Positions 1 to 12,279 of a stretch of 64,000 nucleotides of DNA are shown piece after piece. Location of the stretch: positions 22,821,001 through 22,885,000 of the forward strand of contig OX344765.1 in NCBI GenBank assembly GCA_947034895.1. Direction: 5' to 3'. This DNA comes from Rhytidiadelphus loreus. Taxonomy: Eukaryota > Streptophyta > Bryopsida > Hypnales > Hylocomiaceae. The notes beneath the pieces were generated by a model. That model was given only the letters and a program-made list of their open reading frames with translations, searched no databases and had not been told where the DNA came from. Made by a program: the position numbers and the translations under genes. Each line of letters begins with the position of its first letter. Position 1 is the first letter of the stretch.

Positions 1-59
1 TCCATTTGCAAATAGTGTGTTGAATTATGGCATCCTCAGCGTCCATGGTCAGCAAATGA

Positions 60-950
60 ATCAAAGCTTATCTTAGATGGGATGAACCTACAACAACTCC
101 AATAGGACACCACACACTCTCAGCAAAATGCTCCACAATACTAGCATATACATATTCATTGGCATGTTGGGGTATTGCATTAAAGACAGAGGCGAAGATT
201 ACTCTGAGTATGTCTACCAAAATGTGACTTCTAAATAGATTGAAGAAGGCGTTAAGGAGTATGTGAAACACAATACTCCATTCACTAAAAACTAGATCGT
301 TTTGACCCACAAGAATCTCATTGAGAGGGTTTTCACTTTCTACAAATACAAATTGAAAAAAAAAATTGGCAAGTATGCTTCTTGGTACCCTATTACCTAT
401 GCTACAATCTAGTTAGTATATCCCTTTAGCTTTGTGGGTTTAACCTCTTCGCCAAGGAGGCATGTAATATACGAGGGCCTCAACATTGTGTAAATGTGTG
501 ATGCAACTTGACACTATGAACATGGATGATATGACTCAAATTTTTTTGAGCACACAAATTCTAAATCATACCTCATTGACCTGGGGCGACAAAGATTAGC
601 AATAGCCTTAGACAAGGCTCAAGAAGGAGCACAATGTGATTATGTGGTCCCAAGTACTTATGTTTTTATTTTTATGTTGATATTCACTATTTTGTTTTTC
701 AACACATATAAACATATGCATACTTCTTTTAATTCATACTTTCCATTCTTGGCAGAACTTGCTTTTAGTGGTTTAGAACAAGATGTTGACAATGTCGTCA
801 TGCTCAATGACAGTCAAAATGTTGTAGTACCTCCAACGTAGGTGGTCAACACCGTTCCTCAAACTGCAGTAGGCACTATGGATGATGCCATGTTCATTCC
901 CGTAGTGTATAAAGACTGTGACAATTTTAGTATTCTACTCTAGTTATGAG
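60..950 (+). pseudogene. Decayed protein-coding gene, family not recognised
   Basis: Reading the plus strand from about 160 gives long peptide-like stretches (for example DRGEDYSEYVYQNV near 185, then IEEGVKEYVKHN) interrupted by single amber codons where glutamine would fit. The frame then shifts near 440, where it reads MDDMTQIF near 520-545, and again before 580, where LIDLGRQRLAIALDKAQEG reads into an open stretch that ends at 841. A plausible intron (about 662-754) ends in a pyrimidine-rich tract and CAG. I infer a dead gene, probably from a mobile element, cut by the window's left edge. I cannot name the family. The minus-strand open frame at 68-310 looks like its shadow. Confidence 0.5.
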
Positions 951-959
951 CATTTGAAC

Positions 960-2669
960 ATAATTCATGTCTTCCATTCTATGTCTCAACAACTATGAGT
1001 TTTTTCCCTATACTTTTTCTTGAACTCATTTGTTGTATTCACAATTTTTTTTGGTAGTAATACACTAATATTCTATTGGTATGTGAATTGTGAATGCCAT
1101 ATTTCAATTTAAACACTTCAATTCTCTTGCCACACAAGTGTATTTGTATTCATATATTATGGCTATTGGATGTGTATTCCATGGGAGATTTAATGAGGAT
1201 TAATCAAAATGGACTCATGAGTGAGTCCATTTTGTTTCAAAAGGCTATGCATTCAAAAGGCAGATTACAAATTTACATTTGAGAAGTAAGATACTTCTTG
1301 CAAGTTTTTTAGTTGAATTGAGACTTTGCATTTGTTAAATTTTGGTTGTGGAATCTGCTTAAAAACTCGCTTAAAAATTTGACAACACCACAAGAATCTC
1401 ATTTACAAGTAGTATTCTATGAGCCAAAGCCCATATTCTAATGTTCTTCAAAGTTTATAAATAAAATATGAATGTCTATCTACAAGAAATAAAATGATAA
1501 CTTTGAATAAAGTTAATCAACTATTAGAAAAAGAAATGGGGCCTCTTTAGGGTTGCCATAGCTGGACCAACAAGCTAAATAAATAAAGACTGTTCTTTTT
1601 TTAAAAAAATATTAATTTTTTATTTGGAGTTTGGAGGGCATTGGTATACAGTCTCTGAACGTTGTCAGTAGAAGTCTGAAATTCTTTCTAATGCCATTAC
1701 CACCGCCCTTCTCAATTTTGCCCTCGTGTACTTGTGGTCTAAATTTTTCTCTGAAATGTACTCCATGGGTACATGAAGGCTGAATGTAGAAGGCAATGGT
1801 GGTAATAGGTTGGTTCACCTCAATAATATGCAGCTAGTAGTGCATTGGTGTTGCTCATACTTTGACAAGTCGTATTATGATTAAAGTAAAACAACCCATT
1901 GTGGTAAGAATTAGGAGTTTGGCTTCATGCCATTGCTGAAATTTTTCAATTTTTTTCCCACATAAAGAGAAGTGTGGGAAACAGTGATAGAAATTGAAAT
2001 TATATCTTTTTTGACAAAGTATGAATTTTCTGTGAATTTTTAAAGTGTTCAGTGCATCATGACTCCAAAGAGTTTCTAGACTACTCTAGAATTTGAATCC
2101 ATGATGCTCATCTTATTCACCTAAAGCTGTCATAATATTTTCTAATATGGAAGGCCTAAAAAGTCAATTCTTACAATGAATTCACACTGAAAAGTTGGAA
2201 GTTCCTAATCACTCCATTATTGTCATGTATGTCATTGTGACCCAAATCTCAAATACTAAAAAAATCCATGATGGAATTATTCCCTAGGTGTCCATTATGG
2301 GTCATCTGACTACAATGGATTGTTTTACTTTACCAGAGTGGTTCCTAAAAGTATTTATACAATTCAAAATTGTCATAACTAAATTTCTATGTAAACATTG
2401 AAGCATTTGAAAGATTTTAAAAAGACAAAATTTTCAAGATTCTTTTGTAGGAAAAATGAGATTTTTCGTGTTGGAATTATATGGTTGAATCTACAATACC
2501 ATACTTGGTGGTTAAGGTCACCAAAAAAGAATTCTAAAAAAGAATGCCAATCCTATTTCATTAGGTACAATGAACAATTGAATTAATTGCATGAAAATAT
2601 TGTTCACCGATATATAACCCTTAAATACTTATGTTTTTAATAATTTACTCCTAAAATTTTCAAGAGTTG
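960..2669. other. AT-rich stretch without a recognisable gene
   Basis: No open frame here looks coding. The part at about 2170-2345 is similar, in opposite orientation, to about 18425-18560 (shared phrases around a 'cattatgggtcat' / 'cccatagtggacacc' core), so it belongs to an interspersed repeat. The rest shows only A/T-rich low-complexity sequence. Confidence 0.5.
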
Positions 2670-3048
2670 TTAACCTCTAAAGGACCAAACAATGTTTTGG
2701 GCAGCTCTCTACAAATGGAATTTTTTTTTCTTTGAAATTTTCACACAACATGTGCTTGAGGAGGAGTTTTAAGGCTCATAAAGTTTCATAACTTTTGACT
2801 ACATGGTTAAAAAGTTATTGTATGATATGTAATTTTTAGCAATCTTTGGGCAACTTGGACAAATACAAAAATTCTCAAAAAATCACTTTTTTAAGAAACA
2901 AAAATTTGAAACTAGTTTTCTAGATTTATATATACATGGAAATCTTTGAATCATTCCATTTTGATTAATGAGATGAAAGTTATGAGGAGTTTTAGTTTGC
3001 GGGCAGTTATGGATTTTCTACTCTAAAATAAACTCTAAAGTCCTTTAT
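2670..3048 (+). mobile_element. Truncated TTAA-flanked element (family P1)
   Basis: Begins TTAACCTCTAAAGGACC and runs through the family's 5' half, with characteristic phrases near 'agctctctacaaatgga', 'ttgactacatgg' and 'tgaatcattccattttgat'. These recur in the same order at 38985, 41581 and more distantly 43352. It stops at 3049, where another family member begins in opposite orientation. Non-coding. Confidence 0.65.
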
Positions 3049-3510
3049 TTAACCCTTAAAGGCCCAAGGCCATTCTTTTAGTGAAAAAACACTCAAAATT
3101 GCACCTATTGTTGCATTCATCAAAATTTTCAACCAATTTTTTTTGTGAAAATCTATCTATAGGATCTTATAGTAGACTTGTAGAAGAAGTGGTAAGAATT
3201 TTGTGACATTTGACCACACGAATTTAAAGATATTAGCATTTTAAGGGAAAAAAAATTTCACTATGTTCAACAATTTCAGATTTTGAATTTAAAAATCTAG
3301 CATACTCAACATGATGTTAATCATGTCTCAAAAAAAAGCCAAAAAAAGCCATGGAGTACATCCAAAAAAATCTTGCCATACAACAATGTCCAAGAGTTCA
3401 CAATGCACAATACAATTTTTTGAGCACATTTGCCACCACATAAATTTGAAACTTGGAAATTTATATGGAAAATTGAAAGATATACTAATGCTTTACAAGT
3501 TCCCAAAATA
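3049..3510 (-). mobile_element. TTAA-flanked element (family P1), reversed and truncated
   Basis: Starts TTAACCCTTAAAGGCCC, which is the reverse complement of the 3' end seen at 44260-44276, and continues as the reverse complement of that family's 3' half (compare 39780-40081). It abuts a forward copy, so it either inserted into that copy or the two recombined. The small open frames at 3311-3511 on both strands lie in this non-coding repeat. Confidence 0.55.
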
Positions 3511-3844
3511 AATTTGGAAAAAAAACAAATCTTCTATTTCCTATAGAATTTAGGGCTATGTAAATAATATATTGGCAAAGGCTTTGGGCAACCTTTTGAA
3601 AATGGATTCACATGCATTCCCAATCTGTTCAACCTGTCTTCTCCGTTGGAAACTCTGAGCTTGACCTTCTTCATCCACCTTCCTTCAGAGCATCCGCATT
3701 GTGGTCAGGCCAAGAAGGGGTGCCAAGTGAGGTATGCAATGTGACGTAATTTCATTGTTTAAATATTAAAATTTAAATCCATTGAATACTACATTGTATG
3801 GCTTCTACAGTATTTTTAACTTATTTTGAATTTTTATGTGAGAA

Positions 3845-4480
3845 TAAAAGCTTTTTATATACATATGTGGTGGTAGGAGGTACAACAACCCACGTGGAAT
3901 ATGTAAATTAGAATTACTAGGAGCTCAACCACTTATATTTAGGTCAAACTTAGTAATTGTGTTTGAAGTAGAATTTCAAACCTCATTTTCTCATAGTAGA
4001 ATAACCTTTTGTAAAAAACTTTGAAGTAAGAAAAGTCGAAAAATCAGATAACTTTCATCTCCAAAAATCCGCGTGAGATTTAAGCCTCCAATAAAAATTA
4101 TGGGCAAATTTAGAGAAGGGTTGGAAGGAATTTTTTTAAATATTTTCAAATATCTTCTTTGAATTTTGTCCATAAATTTTTATTGGAGGCTCAAAACATC
4201 AAACGGATTTTTAAGGATGAAAGTTTAATTGATTCTCCAACTTTTTTTAGTTCAAAGTTTTTGGAAAAAGTTACTCCAGCATGCCAAAATGAGGTCTGAA
4301 ATTCTAATTCAAATACAATTACTAAGTTTTGACAATGAGTGGTCAAACTTTCATCTTCAAATTATCCCATATCCTTTAAGGATTTATGATGGACAATGGA
4401 TTTCATTATAAAAACAACCTTTCCACCTTAGCCTTCACCTAATGCCAATGAAGCAAATCCTACATTTACCCAACAATTCT
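3845..4480. repeat. Foldback repeat (family FB), copy 1
   Basis: Two arms of roughly 150-200 bp are inverted copies of each other around about 4120. The left arm has 'ctttcatctccaaaaatcc' and 'cctccaataaaaattatgg'; the right arm has 'ccataaatttttattggagg' and 'ggatttttaaggatgaaag'. The outer flanks differ: the left has a 'gtggtggtaggaggtacaac' segment and the right a 'caaattatcccatatccttt' segment. The same arrangement recurs at about 46557-47180 and, reversed, at about 17820-18345. MITE-like and non-coding. Ends are approximate. Confidence 0.7.
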
Positions 4481-5460
4481 TTTTTATGGCAAATTTGTCA
4501 AATGGCATTGGTATTTCTCATTTATTCAATGTAGATTTAACTCTCAAATTCTAGAATTGTTGCCATAAGACCATGGCATGAAATTTCAATGTCTTTGACA
4601 TGTTGGGTGGGTGATTACAAGATATTTGAGGCCTCCAGAAGCCTTTGAGTTCTTGGCTCTAAAATCTGTTTCGCCCAAGTTGGGATTGCATAGTTTGACA
4701 TGGTCAAAACCAGACTATGTCATTTTTTGAAAAAAAAAAAAAAAAAAAAAATTTATAAACTTTTTTCGTGTTTTAGAAATTTAGAAATTAAATTAATATT
4801 TATTAAATTTTGACCACTACTGCTGGAACATAATCAGGAACAAGACTAAAACGGGTTGTTTTTGCCCTCAAATCCCCTTTAATGAGCCAATTTTCATCTA
4901 TTGCCTACTCTAGTGTTTGTCCTTGTGACTAGTATAGCCTATGCATTTGCTCCAAGCTTCATTCAACCAAATATTGGCAGCCCAATCTATCCCTCAAATG
5001 AAGATTTGTGTGTGGTTTAGTTTTTTTGATGTCTAATTGAAAATTGTCCAATTGTATGAGTCTTGATTTGGTATAATGAATTTAGTAGGAATTTGGTGGT
5101 TAATAAGCAATATGAGTGTGTTTGAAGTGTTGGTTATGCACGTACATAATGTGCAATATGGAATTTATATTGAGAGTGTGTTATCAAGTTTGATTAAATT
5201 TTTTGATTTGAATATTGCCTTGGTGTGGAGTTTGACATGCATTGTGTGTTTAAATTATCCCAATATGAAATGATAATGAAGTTAATTTGTACACCAATTT
5301 GGTGATGGAGAATAAAAATGTTGAAAGTTGAAAGAATTGCAAACCAAATAGGAGTAAAGTGAAGACAATGAAGAACCAAATCAAATTCCAACATTTGAGG
5401 ACAAAAGCTAATTATTTGCAAAAAAAATAATGGGCATTTTACTGAACATTTGTGGCTTTT
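4481..5460. other. AT-rich stretch without a recognisable gene
   Basis: Contains a run of about 22 A (near 4730-4751) and otherwise unremarkable AT-rich sequence. The open frames at 5076-5273 and 5194-5421 overlap on opposite strands, show no recognisable domain and have AT-driven composition. I do not call them genes. Confidence 0.5.
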
Positions 5461-6417
5461 TTACCTCTAAATGCCCCACGGGACCAAAAGTGTCTTCACA
5501 TAGTTTCAAGTCCAATTTAAAGTGCTATAACTTTTGCATCCAATGTCTGAATTCAATCAAACTTGATGGAAATTTTGCACTCTCTCTTTTAGTTTGTGTA
5601 GTAAAATTTTCAAATCAATTCATGATGTATTGATTTTTTGTAAGCCAATTGACTGGTTCAAAGGTTCAATTTGAGTTCACCAAAATACATTTGATGGTTG
5701 CAACTTTGGGGCTTGTATCTCCTTCATCTAATGTTTGTTTTCAATATAAAAAAAATTGTTTGATTATGTTCCCCTTGAAGTCTATTTATTGTGGTAAAAT
5801 TTTCATGTCAATCCAAATTGTTTAAAAGTTTGGGAGCAATTCAAAGTTCAAAATCTTGACATCTTTGGATTACAATGAACTTCGGTGGCTTGTTTCTTCT
5901 TCATACATTGTTTGTTTCCAATAAGTTTTTTGGGAAAGTTGCGCATACTAGTCTAGTTTGTGTGGCTAAAATTTCATATTCAATCCAAGAACTTATGAGA
6001 GATTGAGAAGCATCTTAGTAGAAGGAGGTTCACCCTCAAATGTATTTCTTGCAACTTTTCTTGCCATTTTGTAGACACAATGAGTCAATTGAATGATATT
6101 TTCTTTCACCAATGTGTTTGTCTACTTGTTTTGAATCACTTTATAGTTTACATTTTTTTCGTTTGAGTAGGTTTAGAACCAAATTTCACCTCCAAATGTG
6201 TTGCTACATAAATTTCAACACCTTTCTCAACACTAAAACATTATAATCTTGCAATCTATGTGGCCAAATGACTCCAAATCTGATTCGTGTCATCTACAAC
6301 ACGTACACTACAAGATTGTACAGTTGAGATTTCTATACCTTAGTAACATTTAGTACTATAACACTTCAAAAGCAATGATGTTTTTGAATCCAAAGGCCTT
6401 CGGCTTTTAGGGGTTAA
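5461..6417 (+). mobile_element. TTAA-flanked element (family D), copy 1
   Basis: About 957 bp ending in CTTTTAGGGGTTAA at 6417; the left end is a degenerate TTACCTCTAAATG. It matches 44782-45752 end to end in reverse and 20086-20918 in the same orientation, with shared landmarks such as 'gtcttcacatagtttcaag' and 'gttcaccaaaatac'. No coding capacity. The terminal motif resembles family P1, but the interior is different. Confidence 0.7.
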
Positions 6418-8054
6418 TCACCTCCCAAAGAAGCAATTTTTTGGGTTACAAACTACCACTTTCCACCTACCCTAATAATTTGTTAATAATAGTGTACCTC
6501 CATTGGGAAGTCGTTGCACACTGCAGGGGCCATCCCTTTGTAAGTAAAACGTGTAAACAATCCCTCCAATGGCAGCTGCCAAGAAATGATGGCGAATTAT
6601 GACAAATCATGATTCATGAAACATGAACAAGACTGAGAGCCCTTTTTATGACTGACAAGAAGAAGAAGAAAAAAAAGTCTGTGGCATTCAATTGAATAGG
6701 CTGACCTCCCCCCAAAGAGGACCCTAAACCCCAAAATAAAAGCACTGATTGGTTGAAAAGATGGTTGAAAGTAGAAATCAACTGTACTTTTAGAAAATCT
6801 GTCACCAAATCATTAGGGATTGCCATCTTGGCTCTTTCTTTCAGTGTATTTTTTATGCACAATTTTTTGCCAATTCACTACAGCCAAAAGATGTTGGCTA
6901 TTTTTTGGAAAGGAATTTTTCATTTTTTTGGGGGTCAAAATAGCTAGATTCCTGCTATATTTTAAGACTGGTAGCCAAAGGTTCACCTAGTTTTGATATA
7001 TATCATCCAGATATCACCCCAGTATCACATGAGTATTGAAGAAACAACTGGACTCCTTCTCCAAAATGAAAAACAAACAACTTCTCCCAAAGAAAGTGAC
7101 TCCCAAGCACTGCCAACTCCCCCCAAAACGAATCTCCTCCACTGAAACCGTCCTACATGGCACAATCCGGACCCCTGTTCCATTGGTCCATCTGGACAGC
7201 GACCCCCCCAAAAGCCGCCTGGCACCCCCCACCGAGCTTCGTCCCCCCTGGCCCCCGCCCCAAAGTCCGGCCTGCATGAAACTCCACCGCAGCAGCAACT
7301 TCCGGAACTCTTGCGATACCCGCGCGCCTTGGGATTCATCACCTTGGAGTGGGTTGCAAGAAATTTGGTTGCGAGCGAGAAATCTTGTCCATAGATTTTC
7401 TCTGTGAAACTGGAGAATTTGGAGCCTTCGGAAGAGAAGTTTTGTGTGAATTTGGAGGTTTGGAGCAAGTTTTTGGGTGAATTGGAAGTGGCAGACGCCG
7501 GGGGGGAATGAGAGCTCGCAGTGGGCCCGGAGAAACAGTTCGAATTCTGGCGATGGGGGTGTCACTGTGCCAGAGCCGTTGACTCCTGGGGGTTTTGGTC
7601 GTAGAATAGGTCTTGGGATGGGGCATCCCCAATCAAGCTCTTGAGTGGTGCATGATTTCAGGTTGGGAGATCGAAGTACGAGGAATGAATTGGTTCTGAG
7701 CTTATGAACTTATTAGTTTGGATGTGACCTCACAGCCCGCCTGCTCGGTAGGAATTCATGGAGCAGTTTAGATCGGGAGGCATCAGAAGTTATGAAACTT
7801 TGAAGTTGCTAAGGTTAGGAAGATTATTGTAGAGAGCAGCTGGAAAATCTGAGAAGAAGAGGGTTAGGGGTGGTGCGTTTGGTGCGTTTGCTTCCCGTGG
7901 TTTCTTGTTCGCAAGCTTTGGAAAACAGAGTTTTGTGTGAAGCATTGGTATGCATTTTACTGGAGGTGGGAATCTTTCGCGGACGTGAGAATCCAAGACG
8001 GGGAGGGTTAGCTGCGGGGTTTATCTTGTGCTTGGGATCCCGTGAGCGCACACC
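6418..8054 (+). promoter_or_regulatory. 5' flank and probable leader of the GT14 gene
   Basis: Composition changes near 7030 from AT-rich repeat DNA to GC-rich sequence that continues into the coding exon at 8055. This marks the proximal promoter and 5' UTR. Overlapping open frames on both strands at 7014-7632 have no recognisable domain and look like composition artefacts. A short GAA-rich run lies at 6658-6677. I could not place a TATA box or the transcription start. Confidence 0.45.
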
Positions 8055-9643
8055 ATGCAAAGTAGGGCGTCGGCGTCGTCCTTGGTAGACGAGGGGAGCT
8101 TACTAAACGGCAACGGGCCTCACAGCAGTGTTGGTACGTTGCGAAATGGAGGAGCAGGAGCAGGAAAGACGCTGTCAACCAAGCCTGGCAGCAGTTTGGT
8201 CAAAGTGTTCTGCGTCTTCCTGTTGCTCTTCATGGGAATCGGGGTGGGTTTGGTGTTCGGTCTCCACTTCCAAGGCGTCTTGAACACCTCCATGCTGTCG
8301 TCATACGTGAACGCCGCGACGGTGCCGTCGCCGCAGCAGCACTACCACCTGCACTTCATGGCTTCCCAGGCGCAGACCATGCTGCATGGCATCAGCGACG
8401 CGGAGCTCCTTTGGAGAGCGTCCATGGTGCCCCAGCGACCGGGACTCCCCGTGCGACGCACTCCGAAAGTCGCCTTCATGTTCCTCTCCGTGGGGCCGTT
8501 GCCGCTGGCGCCGTTGTGGGAGAAATTCTTCCGAGGGCAGCAGGATTTCTACAACATTTATGTTCATGCGCTGCCCAACTATGAGCCCAACGACCAACCC
8601 TCGTCTGTCTTCTTTGGGCGCCATATCTTGAGCCGGGTTAGTCTCGCACATTCCCTCGCTCTCACCACCCGAATTTGATCAAAATTTTCACAACTTGTCG
8701 TACTAGATCTTTCGGAATTCTGTTCTTTGTCCGCGATCTAGTCTCAACTAAAATCACTCCAGAACGGAACCATTCGATTCATGCGAGGATCACTCCAAAA
8801 CGGTTCCATTCGATTCATACGAAGATCAGTTCGAAACGGATCCATTCGATTCATATGAGAATCGGTTCGAAATGGCTTCATTCGATTCTTACGAGGATTC
8901 GTTCGAAATGACTCATTCTAGGATCGGCTTGATTCTTGAAGGTGAGACGTAAGCCCTAACTTGAGGATTTGTGCCGTGTTTGGTTTTCTTTGCAGGAAGT
9001 GAAATGGGGCGACATCACCATGAACGACGCAGAGCGGCGTCTCCTGGCAAACGCACTTCTGGACTTCGACAACGAGCGATTCGTCCTCTTGTCGGAGAGC
9101 TGCGCCCCTCTCTGGAACTTCACCTTCACCTACAACTACTTGATGAACTCCAACCAGAGCTTCGTGGGCGCCTTCGACGACCCAGGTCCAGTCGGTCGCG
9201 GCCGGTACAACCCAGGCATGGCTCCCGAGGTCAGCCTCCAGCAGTGGCGGAAAGGTGCGCAGTGGTTCGAGGTCAACCGGGAGCTTGCCATCTTCATCAT
9301 CTCCGACGTCTTGTACTACGAGAAGTTCAAGCAGTTTTGCACGGGGGTCTGCTACGTGGACGAGCACTACATCCCCACCATGATGTTCGTGGAGTTTCAT
9401 GCGAGAATCTCGATGAGGAGTGTAACGGCCGTGGACTGGTCGCGAGGGGGGTGGCACCCGGGGAGTTTTGGTAGAAATGATGCGGAGGGGTTTTATAACC
9501 GTATTCGGAATGACAGGAATTGTGTGTATAATGGGGAGCCGGGACATGTTTGCTACTTGTTTGCCAGGAAGTTTAGGCCGGACAGCTTGGAGTCGTTGCT
9601 AAGGTTTGCCCCCCTGCGGAAGAAGTTGCGCAAGCTGATGTAA
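8055..9643 (+). CDS. GT14 / DUF266 Core-2/I-branching-like glycosyltransferase, two exons
   Basis: A type II Golgi membrane glycosyltransferase by family knowledge, probably acting on cell-wall or proteoglycan glycans; the substrate is unknown. Exon 1 is 8055-8636 and exon 2 is 8996-9643. The donor is GTTAGT after phase 0 and the acceptor is TTTGCAG. The joined protein is 409 residues, normal for plant GT14. Residues 1-48 are Ser/Gly-rich and cytosolic, about 49-71 form one hydrophobic anchor, and the domain begins PKVAFMFLS (137-145). The splice joins HILSR to EVKWGDITM. Exon 2 carries DAERRLLANALLDF and LLSESCAPLWNF (about 225-236), hallmarks of the family. The ATG is in a good context (caccATG) and is followed closely by coding-like GC bias. 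The intron is unusual in holding a 36-bp minisatellite that stays open in one frame. No frameshift seen. Confidence 0.93.
8753..8912 (+). repeat. 36-bp minisatellite inside the GT14 intron
   Basis: Units begin at 8753, 8789, 8825, 8861 and a partial one at 8897, an exact 36-bp spacing. Each contains a form of 'cattcgattcat' followed by a 'gaggatc'-like joint. The length is divisible by three, and one frame reads a degenerate 12-residue repeat (…HSIHxRI…). It lies wholly between the donor at 8637 and the acceptor at 8995, so I infer it is not translated in the normal transcript. Confidence 0.9.
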
Positions 9644-11190
9644 CAAGGAAATGTTTAGTATGGGGAGTTTCTGTGGATTGCAGGTGGGGAGGAAAGGAGA
9701 ACGAAACCCTAAACCCTGGATCCATGCCGCGGAAGGAGAGAATCTTCACCGTTTGGAAACAAGCTATTGTGAAAACTTGCCTAGACTTCATCCTTATTCC
9801 CTTGCACTTCATCCTTGTTCCCTTGATTCAGAAACTGGAGGGGCTAGGTGACGTGCTCTGTTGCACACTTCTTCATCTTTAATGCTGGATGAATTGGGGC
9901 TGAGTTTTACACGTTATCCCCATGATTGAGAGGCAAACTCTAGTACATCCTCCATGCAACCTTTGTTCCTCATCTCGATGAATTGAGTTTTGGCTGGTTT
10001 ATTGAGAGAGCTAATTGGAGGACTGCAGGGAAGCCTCGTTCGCTACATTCTTTGAGATGAGGATGGGGAGTGCATCTTGACTCTCTCTAATTTTTTTCTT
10101 ACTTCTATTAGGGACTTTATTTATAGGATCTTGGCGTTGTGTTGAATTGGACACTTATGCCGAGTTATCACCCGCCATATCTTTCTTCTCCAGGCTTCAT
10201 TTTTCTTTGAGGGAGAGTTGCAGTTTGAAGAGTCGGTATCACGCTAGGGATGCATCCAGTTTCAACAACGAGTAGCTGAAGGGCCCGCGTGATTACAGTC
10301 TCTCAAGGATGCCAACATCGGAGAGGAGGAAAAACAGGCATATTTATTTTGGGCGGGTTTGTAGAGCTTGTGAGAGGGTTGACTGATCGAAGGAAGGAGT
10401 GGTGTAGGACGTATCTTGCATTCAGGTTAGAGTTCAGGTAGAGAGTCGTCAACATTTTTAGTTTGACCTCGGAAGTGAGTAATTTCATCGCAAATGGTCT
10501 TGAAGAATTACCAAGTTTCGGTAGTCCTCGACGTGCGAGCAGAGATGCTGCAAGAGTGTACAGACTTTGACAATAATTTATCAATGAAGGAGTCATGCTC
10601 CGACCTGTGCCGTCTATGTGTGCCATGGAGGGCTTCTCCTACCTTTCTCTCAAGACCTGTGGGTAAGTTTTTGGACATTACTTAACCCACCCTACAATGT
10701 ATTATATCTTACTCTAAACTGATATTTTTTGAGTTCAGGAATTGTTTTGTAGTGATTTCATTTTGTGGAGAGCTGAGATCACACAGCCAATGTTGCTACC
10801 AAATCGCGTTGGCCTGGCAGGTGAGGATGGCTCTTAAATGAAAAAATTCTGCCTTTGGGGCCTCCTTGATTATGTGCATGTCAGTATGTGACCTTCTCAT
10901 TGCCTTTTTTTAACTGTTCCGGTACGTCGGGAGGACGAATGATAGAACTGGGTTAACCTGTCACCTTTCATTTATTAATACTCTTCAGAAACTTTGTTGT
11001 TTCATGCAGGCAGTGGGCATAGTAAGTGTGTGAGCAGGCTGTCTTTTCAAACCTTTCAATTTGGAAACTAATCTACGTGTTGTTTATTAAGTACGTGCTC
11101 TTTTCTGTTGTTGTAGAGTTCTGATAAACATAAACTGAGTTCTGATAAGCTTCCGAAGAGAGCGCAAGTAAGTTCCAAATAAATGTATTC
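9644..11190 (+). other. 3' flank of the GT14 gene, no recognisable gene
   Basis: Average-complexity sequence that probably includes the 3' UTR; no clear polyadenylation site could be fixed. Open frames at 10303-10626 (minus) and 10494-10685 (plus) overlap each other, are short and match nothing I recognise. Several GTAAGT-like strings (10661, 11166) could be splice donors of untranslated exons, but there is no supporting reading frame. Confidence 0.45.
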
Positions 11191-11194
11191 ATTC

Positions 11195-11460
11195 AAATTC
11201 ATGTATTTAGCCCTTAAAGGACAGAGGGGTGACCTTGGAAATCATTCCTTTTCATTACCATGTCAATCATGAACTTTAGAAATAGCAAAAGCACTCATTG
11301 GAAGTCAAACTACTATTGAAGACCTCCCCTTTTTACAACAAAATTTCAAGGATGAATCTTGGGATGAATAGTTGCACTTTTGTCCAACTGACTACAAGGA
11401 TTCCCTGTCATCCATTGGATGTCAAATGTCCTTCTTGACATTTAAAAGTTAATAAGACTC
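11195..11460 (+). repeat. Interspersed repeat (family H), copy 1
   Basis: Similar in order and spacing to about 35930-36180. Both carry 'agcaaaagcattggaagtcaaa'-like text, then a 'gatgaatagttgcac' phrase, then 'ccttgtcatccattgga'. Both begin near a 'ccttaaagg'/'ggggtga' motif. Non-coding. Confidence 0.6.
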
Positions 11461-11499
11461 AGACATTCACGTGATAATAATACCCAATACATTTGCATG

Positions 11500-11950
11500 T
11501 ATTTCAAATATATGGAATAAATGTATACTAAGATGGGTACACCTACAATTGCACCTTGCATAAAAGCGCCATCATCACTATGTGTACATTTCCAAATCAA
11601 TATGTATATATATTGAAGAAACAATTTCAAAACATCTACCAAAAAAGACTTTGACCCTTCATAACTTTTGCATATCATAGTATCTAAATGTTGTATTCCT
11701 TACACATACCAATAAGAAAATACAAAAATTTTACCATTCTAATAATAGTAATTAGGCAGAATAGCAAAAAGTGCCTACCTTCCATGCCAACCTAGGAGTC
11801 TTTTGAAAGGATGGGTATGTAACCACAAACTATAAGTCTAATAATAGTAATTAGGCACAAAAGCAAAAAGTGGTAGTTTTAGGGGTGTCCACTTTACATG
11901 CCAATCAAGCCCCTTGAAAAGATGGGTTTGTAACCACAAACTACAAGTTC
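11500..11950 (+). repeat. Interspersed repeat (family I) with an internal tandem duplication
   Basis: The part at about 11580-11715 is similar to about 41035-41165 ('tccaaaatcaatat', 'cataacttttgcatat'). It is followed by two tandem copies of a unit of about 100 bp starting 'ctaataatagtaattaggca' (near 11737 and 11838), each ending in a 'ggtttgtaaccacaaacta'-type segment. Non-coding. Confidence 0.6.
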
Positions 11951-12279
11951 AAAATCCTTCGGTCTATATTTTTCCATGTTGCAACTATTTATGAATGAAA
12001 TTTTCTATATTTATTTTTTGGAGATGAGATCACATTTTTTCAAAAATCATACAAGTCTAGGTTATATAGCGGAAAATTCAGAATATCATAAATTTTGAAG
12101 AGTGAAGAAAATTCATAGTACATATATAATTATTTCAATAAATCTGAAATTTTATCAATAGGAGTAAAATAATAATATAGAACATCATGGTATCAACCAA
12201 ATTTATGCATTCAAACAACTACTCCTATAAATTGTATCTATTTTCAATATAAAAGGTCCTAAAATCATGCAATTGACAC

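Noticed and set aside
7014..7632. Minus-strand frame of 183 residues plus overlapping plus-strand frame
   Set aside because: Overlapping frames on both strands in GC-rich promoter DNA, with no recognisable domain on either.
8301..9547. Long minus-strand open frames opposite the GT14 exons
   Set aside because: Shadows of GC-rich coding sequence; the plus-strand frame has the family motifs.
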